A stretch of 64,000 nucleotides of DNA from Pseudoxanthomonas mexicana. GTDB taxonomy: Bacteria; Pseudomonadota; Gammaproteobacteria; Xanthomonadales; Xanthomonadaceae. Below are positions 36,889-46,178 of the stretch, piece after piece; the first letter of the stretch is position 1, and every line of letters starts with the position of its first letter. The position numbers and the translations under genes are program-made. The notes under the pieces were generated by a model. The model ran no database searches. It had not been told where the DNA came from and worked only from the letters and a program-made list of their open reading frames with translations. Location of the stretch: positions 1 through 64,000 of the forward strand of contig NZ_PDWV01000019.1 of assembly GCF_010093385.1 (NCBI RefSeq). Reading direction: 5' to 3'.

Positions 36889-39222
36889 ATGAACTTCCGC
36901 CCATCCCCGCTGACCGCTGCCCTGCTCCTCGCCATCACGGCCCCGGCCATGGCCGCTCCCACCGGCGATGCCCCCGCCGATGCCGCCATGCAGGCAAAGG
37001 AACTGGACACCGTGGAAGTACACGGTGAACGCGTGCAGAAAGCCAGCTCGCCGAAGTACACCGAGGCGTTGGTGGACACGCCGCAGACCATTACCGTGGT
37101 GACCAGCGAGGTCATGGCGCAGCAGAACCTGCTGGGCCTGAAGGACGTACTCAGCACGCTGCCCGGCATCACCTTCGGCGCAGGCGAAGGCGGCGGAGGG
37201 TATGGCGACAGCATCAACCTGCGCGGCTTCACCGCCAGCAGCGACATCACCACCGACGGGGTACGCGACAGCGCGCAGTACACGCGCAGCGACACGTTCA
37301 ATCTGGAGTCGATCGAACTGATCAACGGCGCCAATTCCGCTATGTCAGGCGCCGGCTCCGTCGGCGGCAACATCAACCTGGTCAGCAAGACCGCGCGCGA
37401 AGGCGACTTCAACACCTTCACCGTGGGCGCAGGATCCGACAAGTACGGCCGCGTGACGGCCGACAGCAACTTCGACTTCGAGAACGGCGTCGCCGTGCGC
37501 CTGAATGCGATGGGGCATACCCAGGATGTCCCGGGCCGCGACGAGGAGTTCAAGCACCGCTGGGGCTTCGCGCCGTCGATCGCGTTCGGCCTGGGTTCCG
37601 ATACCCGCTTCACGCTGAGTTACCTGCACCAGCACGACAACAACATGCCGCAGTACGGCGTGCCGTTCGCGCTGAGCCCATTCAACGACGGCCCACTGCC
37701 CGGCGTTGATCGCGAAACGTACTTCGGTTACCGGAACACGTCGCGCCAGGAAAGCGATGTCGACATGCTGACCGGCGTACTGGAGATGGACTTCGGCGAT
37801 CACGTGAGTCTGCGCTCCCTTGGGCGCCTGCAGCGCGTGGAGCAGTACACGAATGCCACCGCACTGCAGGGCAGCTGGTGCCTGGCAAACGGCACCAATC
37901 CCTATACGGGAGGTGCCTGCGCGACCCTGCCTGTCGGTCCGGGCGTGCCGGCCGGCACCGTCCAGCCGCCGGGCACATGGTCTCCGACCGGCGGGCCTCG
38001 CGGTTTTGTCCGCGATACGGAGAACTTCATCGCGCACAGCCAGACGGACCTGTCGTTCGGTTTCGACACGGGTGCGGTACGCCACGATGTGGTGGCCGGC
38101 GTATCGTTCAGCAAGGAGGATTTCGAGCTCGACAGCGGCTCCGGCTTCCGCAATGCAGACGGCAGCGAACTCGCCAACGACAACAGCAGCTATCCGCTGC
38201 AGGACCTCGACAATCCCTACAACGTGTGGACCGGTCCCAGGAATTTCGTCCGTACCGGCCACACCGAGGGCAGCTTGGACAACCAGGCGGTATACGTGTT
38301 CGATACGTTGAAGTTCAATGACCGGTGGCTGCTGAACCTGGGCGCGCGTTACGAACACAACGAAGGCGATACGGTGACCTATGGCGTGACCGAAGGCCGG
38401 ATCACCGGTGTAACCAACCGCTTCGAGAACGAAGAGGATCTGTTCTCCTACCGCGCAGGCGTGGTCTACAAGCCGGCCGACAACGCCAGCGTCTACCTGT
38501 CGTACGCCAACAGCAAGACGCCATCGAAGACCTCGGTCAACGGCGCCTGCAACGCCAACACGTGCAACGTGGATCCCGAAACCGCGGTCAACGTCGAACT
38601 GGGCACCAAGTGGGACGTGCTGGAGAACCGCCTTGCCCTGACCGCGGCACTGTTCCGCAACGAGCGCCGGAACTACAAGGTGGCCAGCGCCGATCCGCTG
38701 CAGCCCGAGCAGGTACTGGATGGCAAGGCGCGCGTGGACGGTCTTGCGCTGGGCATGGCCGGCAACATCACGCGTGAGTGGGCAGTGTTCGCCAACTACA
38801 CCTTCCTTGACAGCGAAGTACTTCAGAACGCGGCGGATGAAGCCGCGAGCGATCCGGTCAAGGGCCGCGAACTGACCCAGACGCCGCGCCACGCGGCCAG
38901 CCTGTGGACCACTTACGCACTGGGCGACTGGACCTTCGGCTACGGCACGACCTATCAGGGCTCGTTCTATCCGAACAACGCGAACGAGGCCGTGTATCGG
39001 AAGACGGACGCCTACTGGGTGCACCGCGCCATGATCGGTTACCAGATCAACGAACGGATCGGCCTGCAGCTCAACGTCAGCAACCTGTTTGACGAGGAGT
39101 ACTACACGGGCATCCGCAACAACCTGACCGTCGATGCCGCGGGCGTGGTCACCGCCGGCAACGGCTGGGCCAATCCCGGCGAAGGTCGCTCGGCGGTGCT
39201 GACGGCCACGCTCCGCTTCTGA
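36889..39222 (+). CDS. TonB-dependent siderophore receptor (Fiu/PiuA-like)
   Basis: 777 residues from the ATG at 36889, with AAGGA 5 bases upstream (an ATG at 36883 lies inside that site). Signal peptide 1-22 (ending AMAA). A TonB box (LDTVEVHG) precedes the plug domain ([53 protein letters not shown]). The barrel ends in the required aromatic residue (TLRF). The piuC gene next to it and the plug pattern suggest a catecholate or ferric siderophore receptor of the Fiu/PiuA type. Probable repression by Fur-Fe. Confidence 0.92.
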   Translation: MNFRPSPLTAALLLAITAPAMAAPTGDAPADAAMQAKELDTVEVHGERVQKASSPKYTEALVDTPQTITVVTSEVMAQQNLLGLKDVLSTLPGITFGAGEGGGGYGDSINLRGFTASSDITTDGVRDSAQYTRSDTFNLESIELINGANSAMSGAGSVGGNINLVSKTAREGDFNTFTVGAGSDKYGRVTADSNFDFENGVAVRLNAMGHTQDVPGRDEEFKHRWGFAPSIAFGLGSDTRFTLSYLHQHDNNMPQYGVPFALSPFNDGPLPGVDRETYFGYRNTSRQESDVDMLTGVLEMDFGDHVSLRSLGRLQRVEQYTNATALQGSWCLANGTNPYTGGACATLPVGPGVPAGTVQPPGTWSPTGGPRGFVRDTENFIAHSQTDLSFGFDTGAVRHDVVAGVSFSKEDFELDSGSGFRNADGSELANDNSSYPLQDLDNPYNVWTGPRNFVRTGHTEGSLDNQAVYVFDTLKFNDRWLLNLGARYEHNEGDTVTYGVTEGRITGVTNRFENEEDLFSYRAGVVYKPADNASVYLSYANSKTPSKTSVNGACNANTCNVDPETAVNVELGTKWDVLENRLALTAALFRNERRNYKVASADPLQPEQVLDGKARVDGLALGMAGNITREWAVFANYTFLDSEVLQNAADEAASDPVKGRELTQTPRHAASLWTTYALGDWTFGYGTTYQGSFYPNNANEAVYRKTDAYWVHRAMIGYQINERIGLQLNVSNLFDEEYYTGIRNNLTVDAAGVVTAGNGWANPGEGRSAVLTATLRF

Positions 39223-39236
39223 GGCGGGCATCGCTC

Positions 39237-39267
39237 GCACCTTGTCCATGCACAATGGACAAGGTGC
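39237..39267 (+). repeat. 13-bp perfect inverted repeat between receptor and piuC
   Basis: GCACCTTGTCCAT, loop GCACA and ATGGACAAGGTGC form a perfect 13-bp stem. It begins 15 bases after the receptor stop and ends 19 bases before the piuC ATG. There is no T-run, so it may stabilise or partly attenuate the upstream message rather than terminate fully. Confidence 0.8.
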
Positions 39268-39286
39268 TCCATTCGAGGTCATCGAC

Positions 39287-39973
39287 ATGCTGCTCGCCAT
39301 ACCCGAGGTGTTGACGCCGGAACAGGTCGCGCAGGCCCGCGCGCAGTTGGACGCCGCCGACTGGGCGCACGGCCGCATCACCGCGGGCTACCAGTCGGCC
39401 AAGGCCAAGGACAATGCTCAGCTGCCGGAGGATTCTCCCGCGGCCCGCGAAGTCGGTGCCCTGATCCTGGACGCGCTGTCGCGTAACAGCACCTTCTTCT
39501 CCGCGGCGCTGCCCAAGCGCATCTATCCGCCCCTGTTCAACCGCTATGACGGCGGCCAGTCGTTCGATTACCACGTGGACAATGCAGTCCGCTACGACCG
39601 AAGCCGCGGCGGCGTCGATCCCGTGCGCACGGACCTGTCGGCCACGCTGTTCCTCAGCGCGCCGGAGGACTACGACGGCGGAGAACTCGTCATCGAGGAC
39701 ACCTTCGGCACACAGCGCGTGAAGCTGCCCGCCGGCCACATGGTGCTGTATCCGGGCACGAGCCTGCACAAGGTGACGCCTGTGACCCGCGGGGCGCGCG
39801 TGGCGTCGTTTTTCTGGATGCAGAGCATGGTCCGCGACGATGGTCATCGCCGGCTGCTGTTCGAACTGGACCTGTCCATCCGCCGCCTGACCGTGGACGT
39901 GCCCGAACATGCCGCCCTGGTCCAGCTGACCGGCGTGTACCACAACCTCCTCAGGCAGTGGGCGGAGACCTGA
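39287..39973 (+). CDS. piuC: Fe(II)/2-oxoglutarate dioxygenase PiuC (PKHD-type hydroxylase)
   Basis: 228 residues from the ATG at 39287, with GAGG 8 bases upstream; the frame opens at 39242 but that part lies in the hairpin. The Fe ligands HxD...H are in [11 protein letters not shown] and [13 protein letters not shown], and the oxoglutarate arginine follows ([10 protein letters not shown]). PiuC/YbiX proteins are the usual partner of PiuA/Fiu receptors; the hydroxylated substrate is unknown, perhaps a siderophore. Confidence 0.92.
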   Translation: MLLAIPEVLTPEQVAQARAQLDAADWAHGRITAGYQSAKAKDNAQLPEDSPAAREVGALILDALSRNSTFFSAALPKRIYPPLFNRYDGGQSFDYHVDNAVRYDRSRGGVDPVRTDLSATLFLSAPEDYDGGELVIEDTFGTQRVKLPAGHMVLYPGTSLHKVTPVTRGARVASFFWMQSMVRDDGHRRLLFELDLSIRRLTVDVPEHAALVQLTGVYHNLLRQWAET

Positions 39974-39980
39974 GGGACTC

Positions 39981-40001
39981 AAGCAAGATTCAATCTTGTT
40001 T
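39981..40001 (+). terminator. AT-rich hairpin after piuC
   Basis: CAAGATT, centre C, AATCTTG (39984-39998) form a 7-bp stem extendable by A-T pairs, followed by TTTG. It is 8 bases after the piuC stop. The stem is AT-rich, so termination would be weak. Confidence 0.4.
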
Positions 40002-40007
40002 GCACTT

Positions 40008-40026
40008 GATAAGTATTCTCATTTAA
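40008..40026 (+). promoter_or_regulatory. Fur-like box upstream of the second receptor unit
   Basis: GATAAGTATTCTCATTTAA keeps the outer GATAA and central TCATT of the Fur consensus, about 12 of 19 bases. It lies 49 bases before the TTG of the next small ORF. Weaker than the box at 36335 but in an equivalent place. Confidence 0.55.
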
Positions 40027-40074
40027 AATGTCCCGTAACGGCCCGCCGGACTGGCGCGCGCCCTGGGGACCTTC

Positions 40075-40527
40075 TTGAACCAACCGCCTGACAACCCGAT
40101 CGGCCTGCACGCACCGAGACCGGCGCGCGCACCCTGGTGGTCGCGGTCGGGCATCGCGGCCGTCGTGATCGCGCTGTCCCTGCTGCTGGGATTCCACTCA
40201 CCGGTCCCTTCCGGCACGGGTCGGGCGGTTGCTGCTGCCCAGACGGCACCCGCGCTGGTCGCAGGCGAGTCCCGCGACCACGCAGGGGGCGCTCGCGAGG
40301 AGCGCCATCGCGACCTCCCCGCGAAGAAGGCACGACTGATTGCCCTGAAGGTGAAAACCACCCGCGCGCCGGGACACATCCGGGACGCCGCATCGCGCCT
40401 GTCTTCATCACGGCGTGAGCATGGCGGTCCGCAACCGGACCCGCGCATGCCGGACGCCTCTGCCGCCCTGCAACGCCTGGATCCGTCATTGAGCCTGCAT
40501 CACGGCCAGGCACCTCCTGTCGCCTGA
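40075..40527 (+). CDS. possible small single-pass membrane protein before the second receptor
   Basis: 150 residues from a TTG. One hydrophobic helix (about residues 26-40, SGIAAVVIALSLLLGFHS) is followed by a basic, Ser/His/Pro-rich tail. There is no recognised domain. Third-position GC is high as in true genes. It occupies the same place relative to a Fur box and a TonB-dependent receptor as the ORF at 36403, though the two do not look alike in sequence. The rare TTG start without a good ribosome site keeps confidence low. Confidence 0.42.
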   Translation: MNQPPDNPIGLHAPRPARAPWWSRSGIAAVVIALSLLLGFHSPVPSGTGRAVAAAQTAPALVAGESRDHAGGAREERHRDLPAKKARLIALKVKTTRAPGHIRDAASRLSSSRREHGGPQPDPRMPDASAALQRLDPSLSLHHGQAPPVA

Positions 40528-40620
40528 TCCGCTCGCGGCCCGTCCGATCCCGGACGCTGCTTTGTGCTGATCGCGCACCCGCGCGACCGCGCCCCTGCTG
40601 CCCACTTCTTCCCGGATCCC

Positions 40621-42999
40621 ATGAACGTCATCCGTACGTCCGTGCGCGCCTCGCTGCGTCGCAACCGCCTTGCCCTCGCCCTGCTGTCCGTCGCCACTGC
40701 CCCCGCCATCGCGCAGCCCGCGGCCGACGCCGCCGATGTCAGCACCCTCGACACCGTTGTCGTCACGGCCTCCGGTTTCGAACAGAAGATCACCGACGCA
40801 CCCGCCAGCATCAGCGTGATCTCCGCGGAGGAACTGCGCCAGCGCCCCTACATCACCCTGATCGACGCCGTGCGCGACCTGGAGGGCGTCGATGTCGGCG
40901 AGACCTCCGACAAGACGGGACAGAAGACCATCAGCATCCGTGGCATGGGGCCGGACTACACGCTGATACTGATCGACGGCAAGCGCCAGAACAACCACGG
41001 CGACATCTACCCCAACTCGTTCGGCGGCAACCAGTTCAACCATATTCCGCCGCTGGACATGATCCAGCGCATCGAAGTGATCCGCGGGCCGGCGTCCACC
41101 CTGTACGGCGCCGACGCGCTGGGCGGGGTGATCAACATCATCACGCGCAAGGTGTCGGACCGCTGGCAGGGCTCGGCCACGCTCGGCCACGGCATCCAGG
41201 AGAACCGCGATTTCGGAAGCGACAGCACCTTCGACTTCATGTTGATGGGGCCGCTGGTGAAGGAACGTTTGGGCCTGGGCGTGCGCGGTTCGTGGTACGA
41301 GCGGGACGCGTCCACGCCCGAATACGAGGCGATCACCGCGCCGGACGGTACGGTGTTCGAGCGGGCACTGGGCTTCGGTGGCGGCGGCAAGACCGTGGAC
41401 AACACCAACAAGAGCGCGGGCGTCACGCTGAGCTGGACGCCGACGGACAGCCAGAGCGTCATCTTCGACTACGACACGTCCAGGCAGGTGTACGACAACA
41501 CGCCGTACATCAACAACCTGGGCACCGAGACGTATCCGTTGGGCACCGTGGACGGACTGGACGGCATCTGGCGCGCGGCGCCAAGGGTAGGATATGCGGC
41601 CGATCAGGAATTCACCCGCGACCAGTGGTCGGTGACCCACAACGGTCAGTGGGCGTTCGGCGACAGCTTCGTCTCGCTTGCGCACATCGACACCGGCAAC
41701 CACGGCCGCACGCTGCCGTTCACCGTTGCCGAGCGGCTGCTGCACCAGGACATCTACTGCAACAACGCCGTTACCTGCGCTACCGGCCCCTATGCCGGAA
41801 TGACGCGTGCGCAGCGCCAGCAACTGGCCATGGATACCTTCCTCCCGCGTCCGAAGCGCACGATGGAAAGCCGCCAGTACACGCTGGACGCCAAACTGGA
41901 TTTCGCCGTCGGCGAGGCGCACCGCTTCGTCGTCGGCGGCCAGGTGATCGACGGCGAACTGGAAGACGGCGTGTTCGGCATGGAAGGCGGCGGCGATGGC
42001 GGCGGCACCGTCCAGGAGCACAGGATGTGGTCGCTGTTCGCGGAGGACAACTGGAATCCACTGGATGCACTGACCATCACACTGGGCCTGCGCCACGACG
42101 ATCACAGCGTGTTCGGCAGCCAGCTCAGCCCACGCGCCTATGCCGTGTGGGACATCAGCACAGCATGGACGTTGAAGGGCGGCGTCAGCACCGGCTTCAA
42201 GACGCCCAAGACCACCGACCTGTACGACGGCGTCACCGGATTCGGCGGCCAGGGCACCACGCCCTTCGTGGGCAACCCGGACCTGCAGCCCGAGACCAGC
42301 GTCAACAGCGAGATCGCGCTGTACTGGACCTCGCCGGACGACGCGCACAACTTCAATCTCACCGTGTTCCGCAACGACTTCGACGACAAGATCGCACGCG
42401 GCGAAACCAGTCTCAGCTGCGAGCAGACCGGCGGCGTGCGCCCATGCGCCAACCTCGGCGACTACGCGCTGCTGGGTTATACGACGTATGCGCAGAACAT
42501 CAACATCGATGAAGTGCGCATCCAGGGCGCGGAAGTCGCCGGACGCTGGGGCATCACGGAGGCCCTGTCGCTGCGCGCCAACTACACCTTCACCGACAGC
42601 GAGCAACTGAGCGGGGCGCAGAAAGGCCTGCCGCTGACCAACACCGCCCGCCACATGGCCAACGCCAGCCTGAACTGGCAAGCCACCGACCGCTTCAGCA
42701 TGCAGCTGCTCGCCGAAGCCCGCTCCAAGCGTTATCGCGACACGATCAACGGGGTCCGCCGGGACTACCAGGACTACACGGTGCTGCATCTGGGCGCGCA
42801 GTACCGATTCAACGAGCATGTGGCGGTGTCGGGCCGCATCAACAACCTGCTCGACGAAGATTTCACCACCTTCCAGACGGTCTTCAGCGACCTCGACAAC
42901 GACGGCATCTATACGTCCAACGAGGTGTCGTATCTGGACGACTACAACAACAAGGACAAGTCGCGGAACCTGTGGCTGAGCCTCAACGTCAGCTTCTGA
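40621..42999 (+). CDS. TonB-dependent receptor (CirA/FepA type)
   Basis: 792 residues from the ATG at 40621. Signal peptide about 1-31 (ending AIAQ), TonB box LDTVVVTASG, plug domain (ITDAPASISVISAEEL; TISIRGMGPDYTLILIDGKR; IEVIRGPASTLYGADALGGV) and a barrel ending in LNVSF. The plug pattern places it in the CirA/FepA/PirA branch that takes up catecholate siderophores. It is a different receptor from the one at 36889 and shares little beyond the fold. Downstream unit iii has its own Fur-like box. Confidence 0.92.
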   Translation: MNVIRTSVRASLRRNRLALALLSVATAPAIAQPAADAADVSTLDTVVVTASGFEQKITDAPASISVISAEELRQRPYITLIDAVRDLEGVDVGETSDKTGQKTISIRGMGPDYTLILIDGKRQNNHGDIYPNSFGGNQFNHIPPLDMIQRIEVIRGPASTLYGADALGGVINIITRKVSDRWQGSATLGHGIQENRDFGSDSTFDFMLMGPLVKERLGLGVRGSWYERDASTPEYEAITAPDGTVFERALGFGGGGKTVDNTNKSAGVTLSWTPTDSQSVIFDYDTSRQVYDNTPYINNLGTETYPLGTVDGLDGIWRAAPRVGYAADQEFTRDQWSVTHNGQWAFGDSFVSLAHIDTGNHGRTLPFTVAERLLHQDIYCNNAVTCATGPYAGMTRAQRQQLAMDTFLPRPKRTMESRQYTLDAKLDFAVGEAHRFVVGGQVIDGELEDGVFGMEGGGDGGGTVQEHRMWSLFAEDNWNPLDALTITLGLRHDDHSVFGSQLSPRAYAVWDISTAWTLKGGVSTGFKTPKTTDLYDGVTGFGGQGTTPFVGNPDLQPETSVNSEIALYWTSPDDAHNFNLTVFRNDFDDKIARGETSLSCEQTGGVRPCANLGDYALLGYTTYAQNINIDEVRIQGAEVAGRWGITEALSLRANYTFTDSEQLSGAQKGLPLTNTARHMANASLNWQATDRFSMQLLAEARSKRYRDTINGVRRDYQDYTVLHLGAQYRFNEHVAVSGRINNLLDEDFTTFQTVFSDLDNDGIYTSNEVSYLDDYNNKDKSRNLWLSLNVSF

Positions 43000-43032
43000 G
43001 CCGTCGGGGCGTTCCCGCGCCGGTGGGAACGC

Positions 43033-43056
43033 CTCTCAATTGAGAGTTATTCTCAT
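43033..43056 (+). promoter_or_regulatory. Fur-like box and palindrome upstream of the PepSY-ApbE operon
   Basis: CTCTCAATTGAGAG (43033-43046) is a perfect 14-base palindrome that overlaps TGAGAGTTATTCTCA (43041-43055), whose TGAGA/TCTCA arms and TTATTCTCAT core resemble the two boxes upstream of the receptors. It lies about 35-55 bases before the PepSY gene. Confidence 0.55.
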
Positions 43057-43088
43057 CCATGATGTAATGGCCGCCTGTTCCTTCCGCC

Positions 43089-43736
43089 TTGAGAGTGCCG
43101 TTGTCCGCTCCCGTTTCCCCTGCCCTCCAGCAACAACGCCGCGGCTTCTGGCTGCGCACGTTGCATCAGTGGCACTGGATCAGTTCGGCCGTCTGCCTGA
43201 TCGGCATGCTGCTGTTCGCCATTACGGGGATCACGCTGAACCACGCCGCGAAGATCGAAGCCTCGCCCGAGGTCACCCAGCTTACCGCCACCCTTCCTGC
43301 ACCCGTCGTCGCCCTGCTGGGCGATCGACAGGAAGGCAATGCCCCGCTGCCCGCGGCCGTGGGCGATTGGCTGGAGCAGGAACTGTCGATATCGATCGGG
43401 CGACGACCTGCCGAATGGTCGGACATGGAGCTCTATCTCTCGATGCCGGGCCCCGGCACCGACGCCTGGCTCAGCATCGATCGCGAAACGGGGGCGGTCG
43501 AGTACGACCGGACCCGCCGCGGCTGGATCTCCTATTTCAACGACCTCCACAAGGGCCGCAACGCCGGGCCGGCGTGGGGATGGTTCCTGGACATCTTCGC
43601 CGTGGCGTGCCTGGTGTTCTGCATCACCGGCCTGTTCCTGCTCTACCTGCACGGGCGGCAGCGCCGCATGACCTGGCCGATGGTGGGCCTGGGCCTGCTG
43701 GTGCCGCTGCTGATCGCGCTGCTTTTCATCCATTGA
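43089..43736 (+). CDS. PepSY-domain inner-membrane protein, probable redox component
   Basis: 215 residues from a TTG at 43089; GTG at 43095 and TTG at 43101 are possible. Three membrane helices (about 31-51, 163-186, 197-214) enclose a periplasmic PepSY-like region. Histidines H26, H29, H52, H154 and H188 flank the helices, as expected if b-type haems are bound. PepSY membrane proteins such as FoxB of Pseudomonas act as siderophore-iron reductases. It is first in the operon with DUF2271, DUF4198, ApbE and a flavoprotein reductase. A reductase role is inference. Confidence 0.85.
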   Translation: MRVPLSAPVSPALQQQRRGFWLRTLHQWHWISSAVCLIGMLLFAITGITLNHAAKIEASPEVTQLTATLPAPVVALLGDRQEGNAPLPAAVGDWLEQELSISIGRRPAEWSDMELYLSMPGPGTDAWLSIDRETGAVEYDRTRRGWISYFNDLHKGRNAGPAWGWFLDIFAVACLVFCITGLFLLYLHGRQRRMTWPMVGLGLLVPLLIALLFIH

Positions 43737-43764
43737 TCCCCTTCAACGAACCGCGAGTGACCGC

Positions 43765-44295
43765 ATGTCGAAGATCGCCGTCCACACCACGCTGACCATC
43801 GCGCTCAGCGGCCTGCTGGCCACGCCCGCCTACGCCGCCACGCTCGACATCAATGTCGAGATCCCCAAGCTCAATGTGGCCGAGTACCACCGTCCTTACG
43901 TCGCCGTGTGGATCGAAGGCGCCGACCAGAAGGTCGCCGCCAACCTGTCCGTCTGGTACCAGCAGACCAGCAATTCCGAAGGCCACGGCACCAAGTGGCT
44001 GCCCGACCTGCGCCAGTGGTGGCGCAAGTCCGGCCGCTCGCTGAAGGTGCCGGTGGATGGTGTGACCGGACCCACCAAGCCGGTCGGCAAGCACGCATTG
44101 AGCTTCAGCGACAAGCAGCATCTGGCCAGGCTGGCGCCCGGCCAGTACACGCTGGTCGTCGAGGCCGCGCGCGAAGTCGGTGGCCGTGAACTGCTGAAGA
44201 TTCCTTTCACCTGGCCCGCCAAGGGCGCACCGCAGTCGGGCAAGGCGCAGGGCGCCACCGAGCTGGGCGCCGTCACGCTGACGGTCAAGCCCTGA
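43765..44295 (+). CDS. DUF2271 periplasmic protein, candidate covalent FMN carrier
   Basis: 176 residues, signal peptide 1-24 (ending AYA). DUF2271 beta-rich domain ([50 protein letters not shown]). Residues 98-104 read DGVTGPT, which fits the ApbE target pattern Dxx(S/T)GxT with proline in place of the usual alanine; T104 (codon 44074-44076) would carry FMN by a phosphoester. The transferase is encoded two genes downstream. It would be a periplasmic flavin electron carrier. Confidence 0.85.
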   Translation: MSKIAVHTTLTIALSGLLATPAYAATLDINVEIPKLNVAEYHRPYVAVWIEGADQKVAANLSVWYQQTSNSEGHGTKWLPDLRQWWRKSGRSLKVPVDGVTGPTKPVGKHALSFSDKQHLARLAPGQYTLVVEAAREVGGRELLKIPFTWPAKGAPQSGKAQGATELGAVTLTVKP

Positions 44296-44327
44296 TCTTT
44301 TCTTCCATCTATCCGCTGGAGATTCCG

Positions 44328-45140
44328 ATGAAGCGTTCCCTCGCCGTAGCCATCGCCCTGGCCTCCGCCCTCCCCGCCACCGCGCTGGCGCACAAGGCCT
44401 GGTTGCAGCCGTCGCAGACCGTCATCGCCGGCACCAATCCGTGGATCACGGTGGATGCGGCGGTATCCAACGACCTGTTCTACTTCAACCACGTTCCCCT
44501 GCGCACGGAAGGCCTGGCGATCACCGCCCCCGACGGCAGCGCGGTCGAGGCGCAGAACCTGGCCACGGGCAAGTACCGCACGGTGTTCGACGTCGAGCTG
44601 AAGCAGCAGGGCACCTACCGCATCGCCACGATCAACAAGGGCCTGATGGCCCGCTGGGAAGGCGCCGACGGCAAGCCGGGCGGCCTGCGCGGCGCGAAGC
44701 CCGAAGACCTGGCGACCAAGGTGCCGAAGGATGCGAAGAACCTGCAGGTGTCGCAGTCGATCGGCCGCATCGAGACCTTCGTGACCAACGGGGCGCCCAA
44801 CGACACTGCGCTGAAGAGCACCGGAGAAGGCATCGAACTGCTGCCGGTGACGCACCCGAACGACCTGTTCGCGGGAGAAGCGGCCACCTTCCGGATGCTG
44901 GTCGACGGCAAGCCGGCGGCCGGGCTGGAATTCGAGATCACCCGCGGCGGTACGCGCTATCGCAACGCGCAGGAAGAGATCAAGGTCACCACGGATGCCA
45001 ACGGCGAGTTCAGCGTGACCTGGCCGGAAGCCGGCATGTACTGGCTGGAAACCGGCACGCAGGACGACAAGACCACCGTGCCGCAGGCCAAGCAGCGTCG
45101 CCTGAGCTATGTCGCCACGCTGGAAGTGCTGCCCCAGTAA
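44328..45140 (+). CDS. DUF4198 periplasmic protein
   Basis: 270 residues, signal peptide 1-21 (ending ALA) directly followed by HKAWLQPS, the conserved mature N-terminus of DUF4198, whose first residue is a histidine that could bind metal. Two beta-sandwich domains are visible ([57 protein letters not shown]). DUF4198 relates to NikK-like metal-binding periplasmic proteins. In this operon it may present or hold iron. No transporter subunit is adjacent. Confidence 0.87.
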   Translation: MKRSLAVAIALASALPATALAHKAWLQPSQTVIAGTNPWITVDAAVSNDLFYFNHVPLRTEGLAITAPDGSAVEAQNLATGKYRTVFDVELKQQGTYRIATINKGLMARWEGADGKPGGLRGAKPEDLATKVPKDAKNLQVSQSIGRIETFVTNGAPNDTALKSTGEGIELLPVTHPNDLFAGEAATFRMLVDGKPAAGLEFEITRGGTRYRNAQEEIKVTTDANGEFSVTWPEAGMYWLETGTQDDKTTVPQAKQRRLSYVATLEVLPQ

Positions 45141-45149
45141 GACGGAGCC

Positions 45150-46178
45150 ATGCCGCCGGACGCAGTACCGGCGGCATGGATCGGCATGAACATCTCCCTT
45201 CCCTCCCCCGCTGCGCAGGCAGCGCCGGTGCATGCACTGCACGGGCAGACCATGGGTACGACGTGGTCCGTCCAGTACACCAGCCCGTCGCGCATCGATC
45301 CGCATGCATTGCACGACGCCATCCAGGCGCGCCTGGACGAATTGGTCGCGCAGATGAGTACGTGGGAGGAGGACGCCGACATCATGCGCTTCAACCGCTG
45401 CGCCGCAGGCGAATGGTTCGTCCTGCGGGACGACATGCTGCAGGTGCTCATGGTGGCGCTCGACATCGCGTCACGCAGTGACGGCGCGTTCGACCCCACC
45501 GTGTCGCCGCTGGTGGCGGCATGGGGATTCGGGGCGCATGCGCAAAGGCGGGGTCGCCCCACGCCCGCGGCGCTGGTCGAAGCCCGCTCCCGCGTCGGCT
45601 GGCAGCACCTGCGGCTCGATGCCGCGCAGCACCGCGTCCGCCAGCCGGGCGGTGTGATGCTGGACCTTTCGGCCATCGCCAAGGGCTACGGCGTGGACGT
45701 GGTGGCCGCCCTGCTGCGGCGTCGCGGTATCGATGCCGGCCTGATCGAAGTGGGCGGCGAACTGTATGGCTATGGCCGCAAGGCCGACGGTCAACCATGG
45801 CGCGTGCTGGTGGAATCCTCCCCGGATGAGGAAGCCGACAACGAAGGCCTGGAACCGCGGGTACTGGCACTGGATGGCATGGCCGTCGCCACCTCGGGCG
45901 ACCGCTGGCATGCGTACGCGCAGGATGGTCACCGCTACTCGCACACGATCGACCCGCGCAGCGGCGAGCCGGTGACCGATGCCGCTGCCGCAGTGACCGT
46001 GATCGCGGCCGATGCGATGCACGCCGATGCCTGGGCCACCGCCCTGACCGTCATGGGCACCGAAGAAGGTCCGGCTTTCGCGGCGCATCACGGTCTGGCG
46101 GCGCGCTTCCTGCAACGCACCGGCGAAGGCTTGCGGGAAACCATGACGCCAGCGTTCGAGCAGCACCTGGCGGCATGA
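45150..46178 (+). CDS. apbE: FAD:protein FMN transferase (ApbE)
   Basis: 342 residues from the ATG at 45150 (ATG at 45186 also possible). It moves FMN from FAD onto a threonine or serine of periplasmic proteins. Family blocks: GQTMGTTWSVQY, FDPTVSPLVAAWGFG, LDLSAIAKGYGVD, IEVGGELYGYG, YSHTIDPRSGEPV and the metal-binding DAMHADAWATALTVMG. No typical signal peptide or lipobox is seen, which is unusual for an exported enzyme; the start may be misplaced. The likely substrate is the DUF2271 protein upstream. Confidence 0.92.
   Translation: MPPDAVPAAWIGMNISLPSPAAQAAPVHALHGQTMGTTWSVQYTSPSRIDPHALHDAIQARLDELVAQMSTWEEDADIMRFNRCAAGEWFVLRDDMLQVLMVALDIASRSDGAFDPTVSPLVAAWGFGAHAQRRGRPTPAALVEARSRVGWQHLRLDAAQHRVRQPGGVMLDLSAIAKGYGVDVVAALLRRRGIDAGLIEVGGELYGYGRKADGQPWRVLVESSPDEEADNEGLEPRVLALDGMAVATSGDRWHAYAQDGHRYSHTIDPRSGEPVTDAAAAVTVIAADAMHADAWATALTVMGTEEGPAFAAHHGLAARFLQRTGEGLRETMTPAFEQHLAA

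Noticed and set aside
37345-39381. 678-codon minus-strand frame
   Set aside because: Antisense to the siderophore receptor; no recognisable domain.
40486-42819. 777-codon minus-strand frame
   Set aside because: Antisense to the second TonB-dependent receptor; Val/His/Arg-rich shadow.
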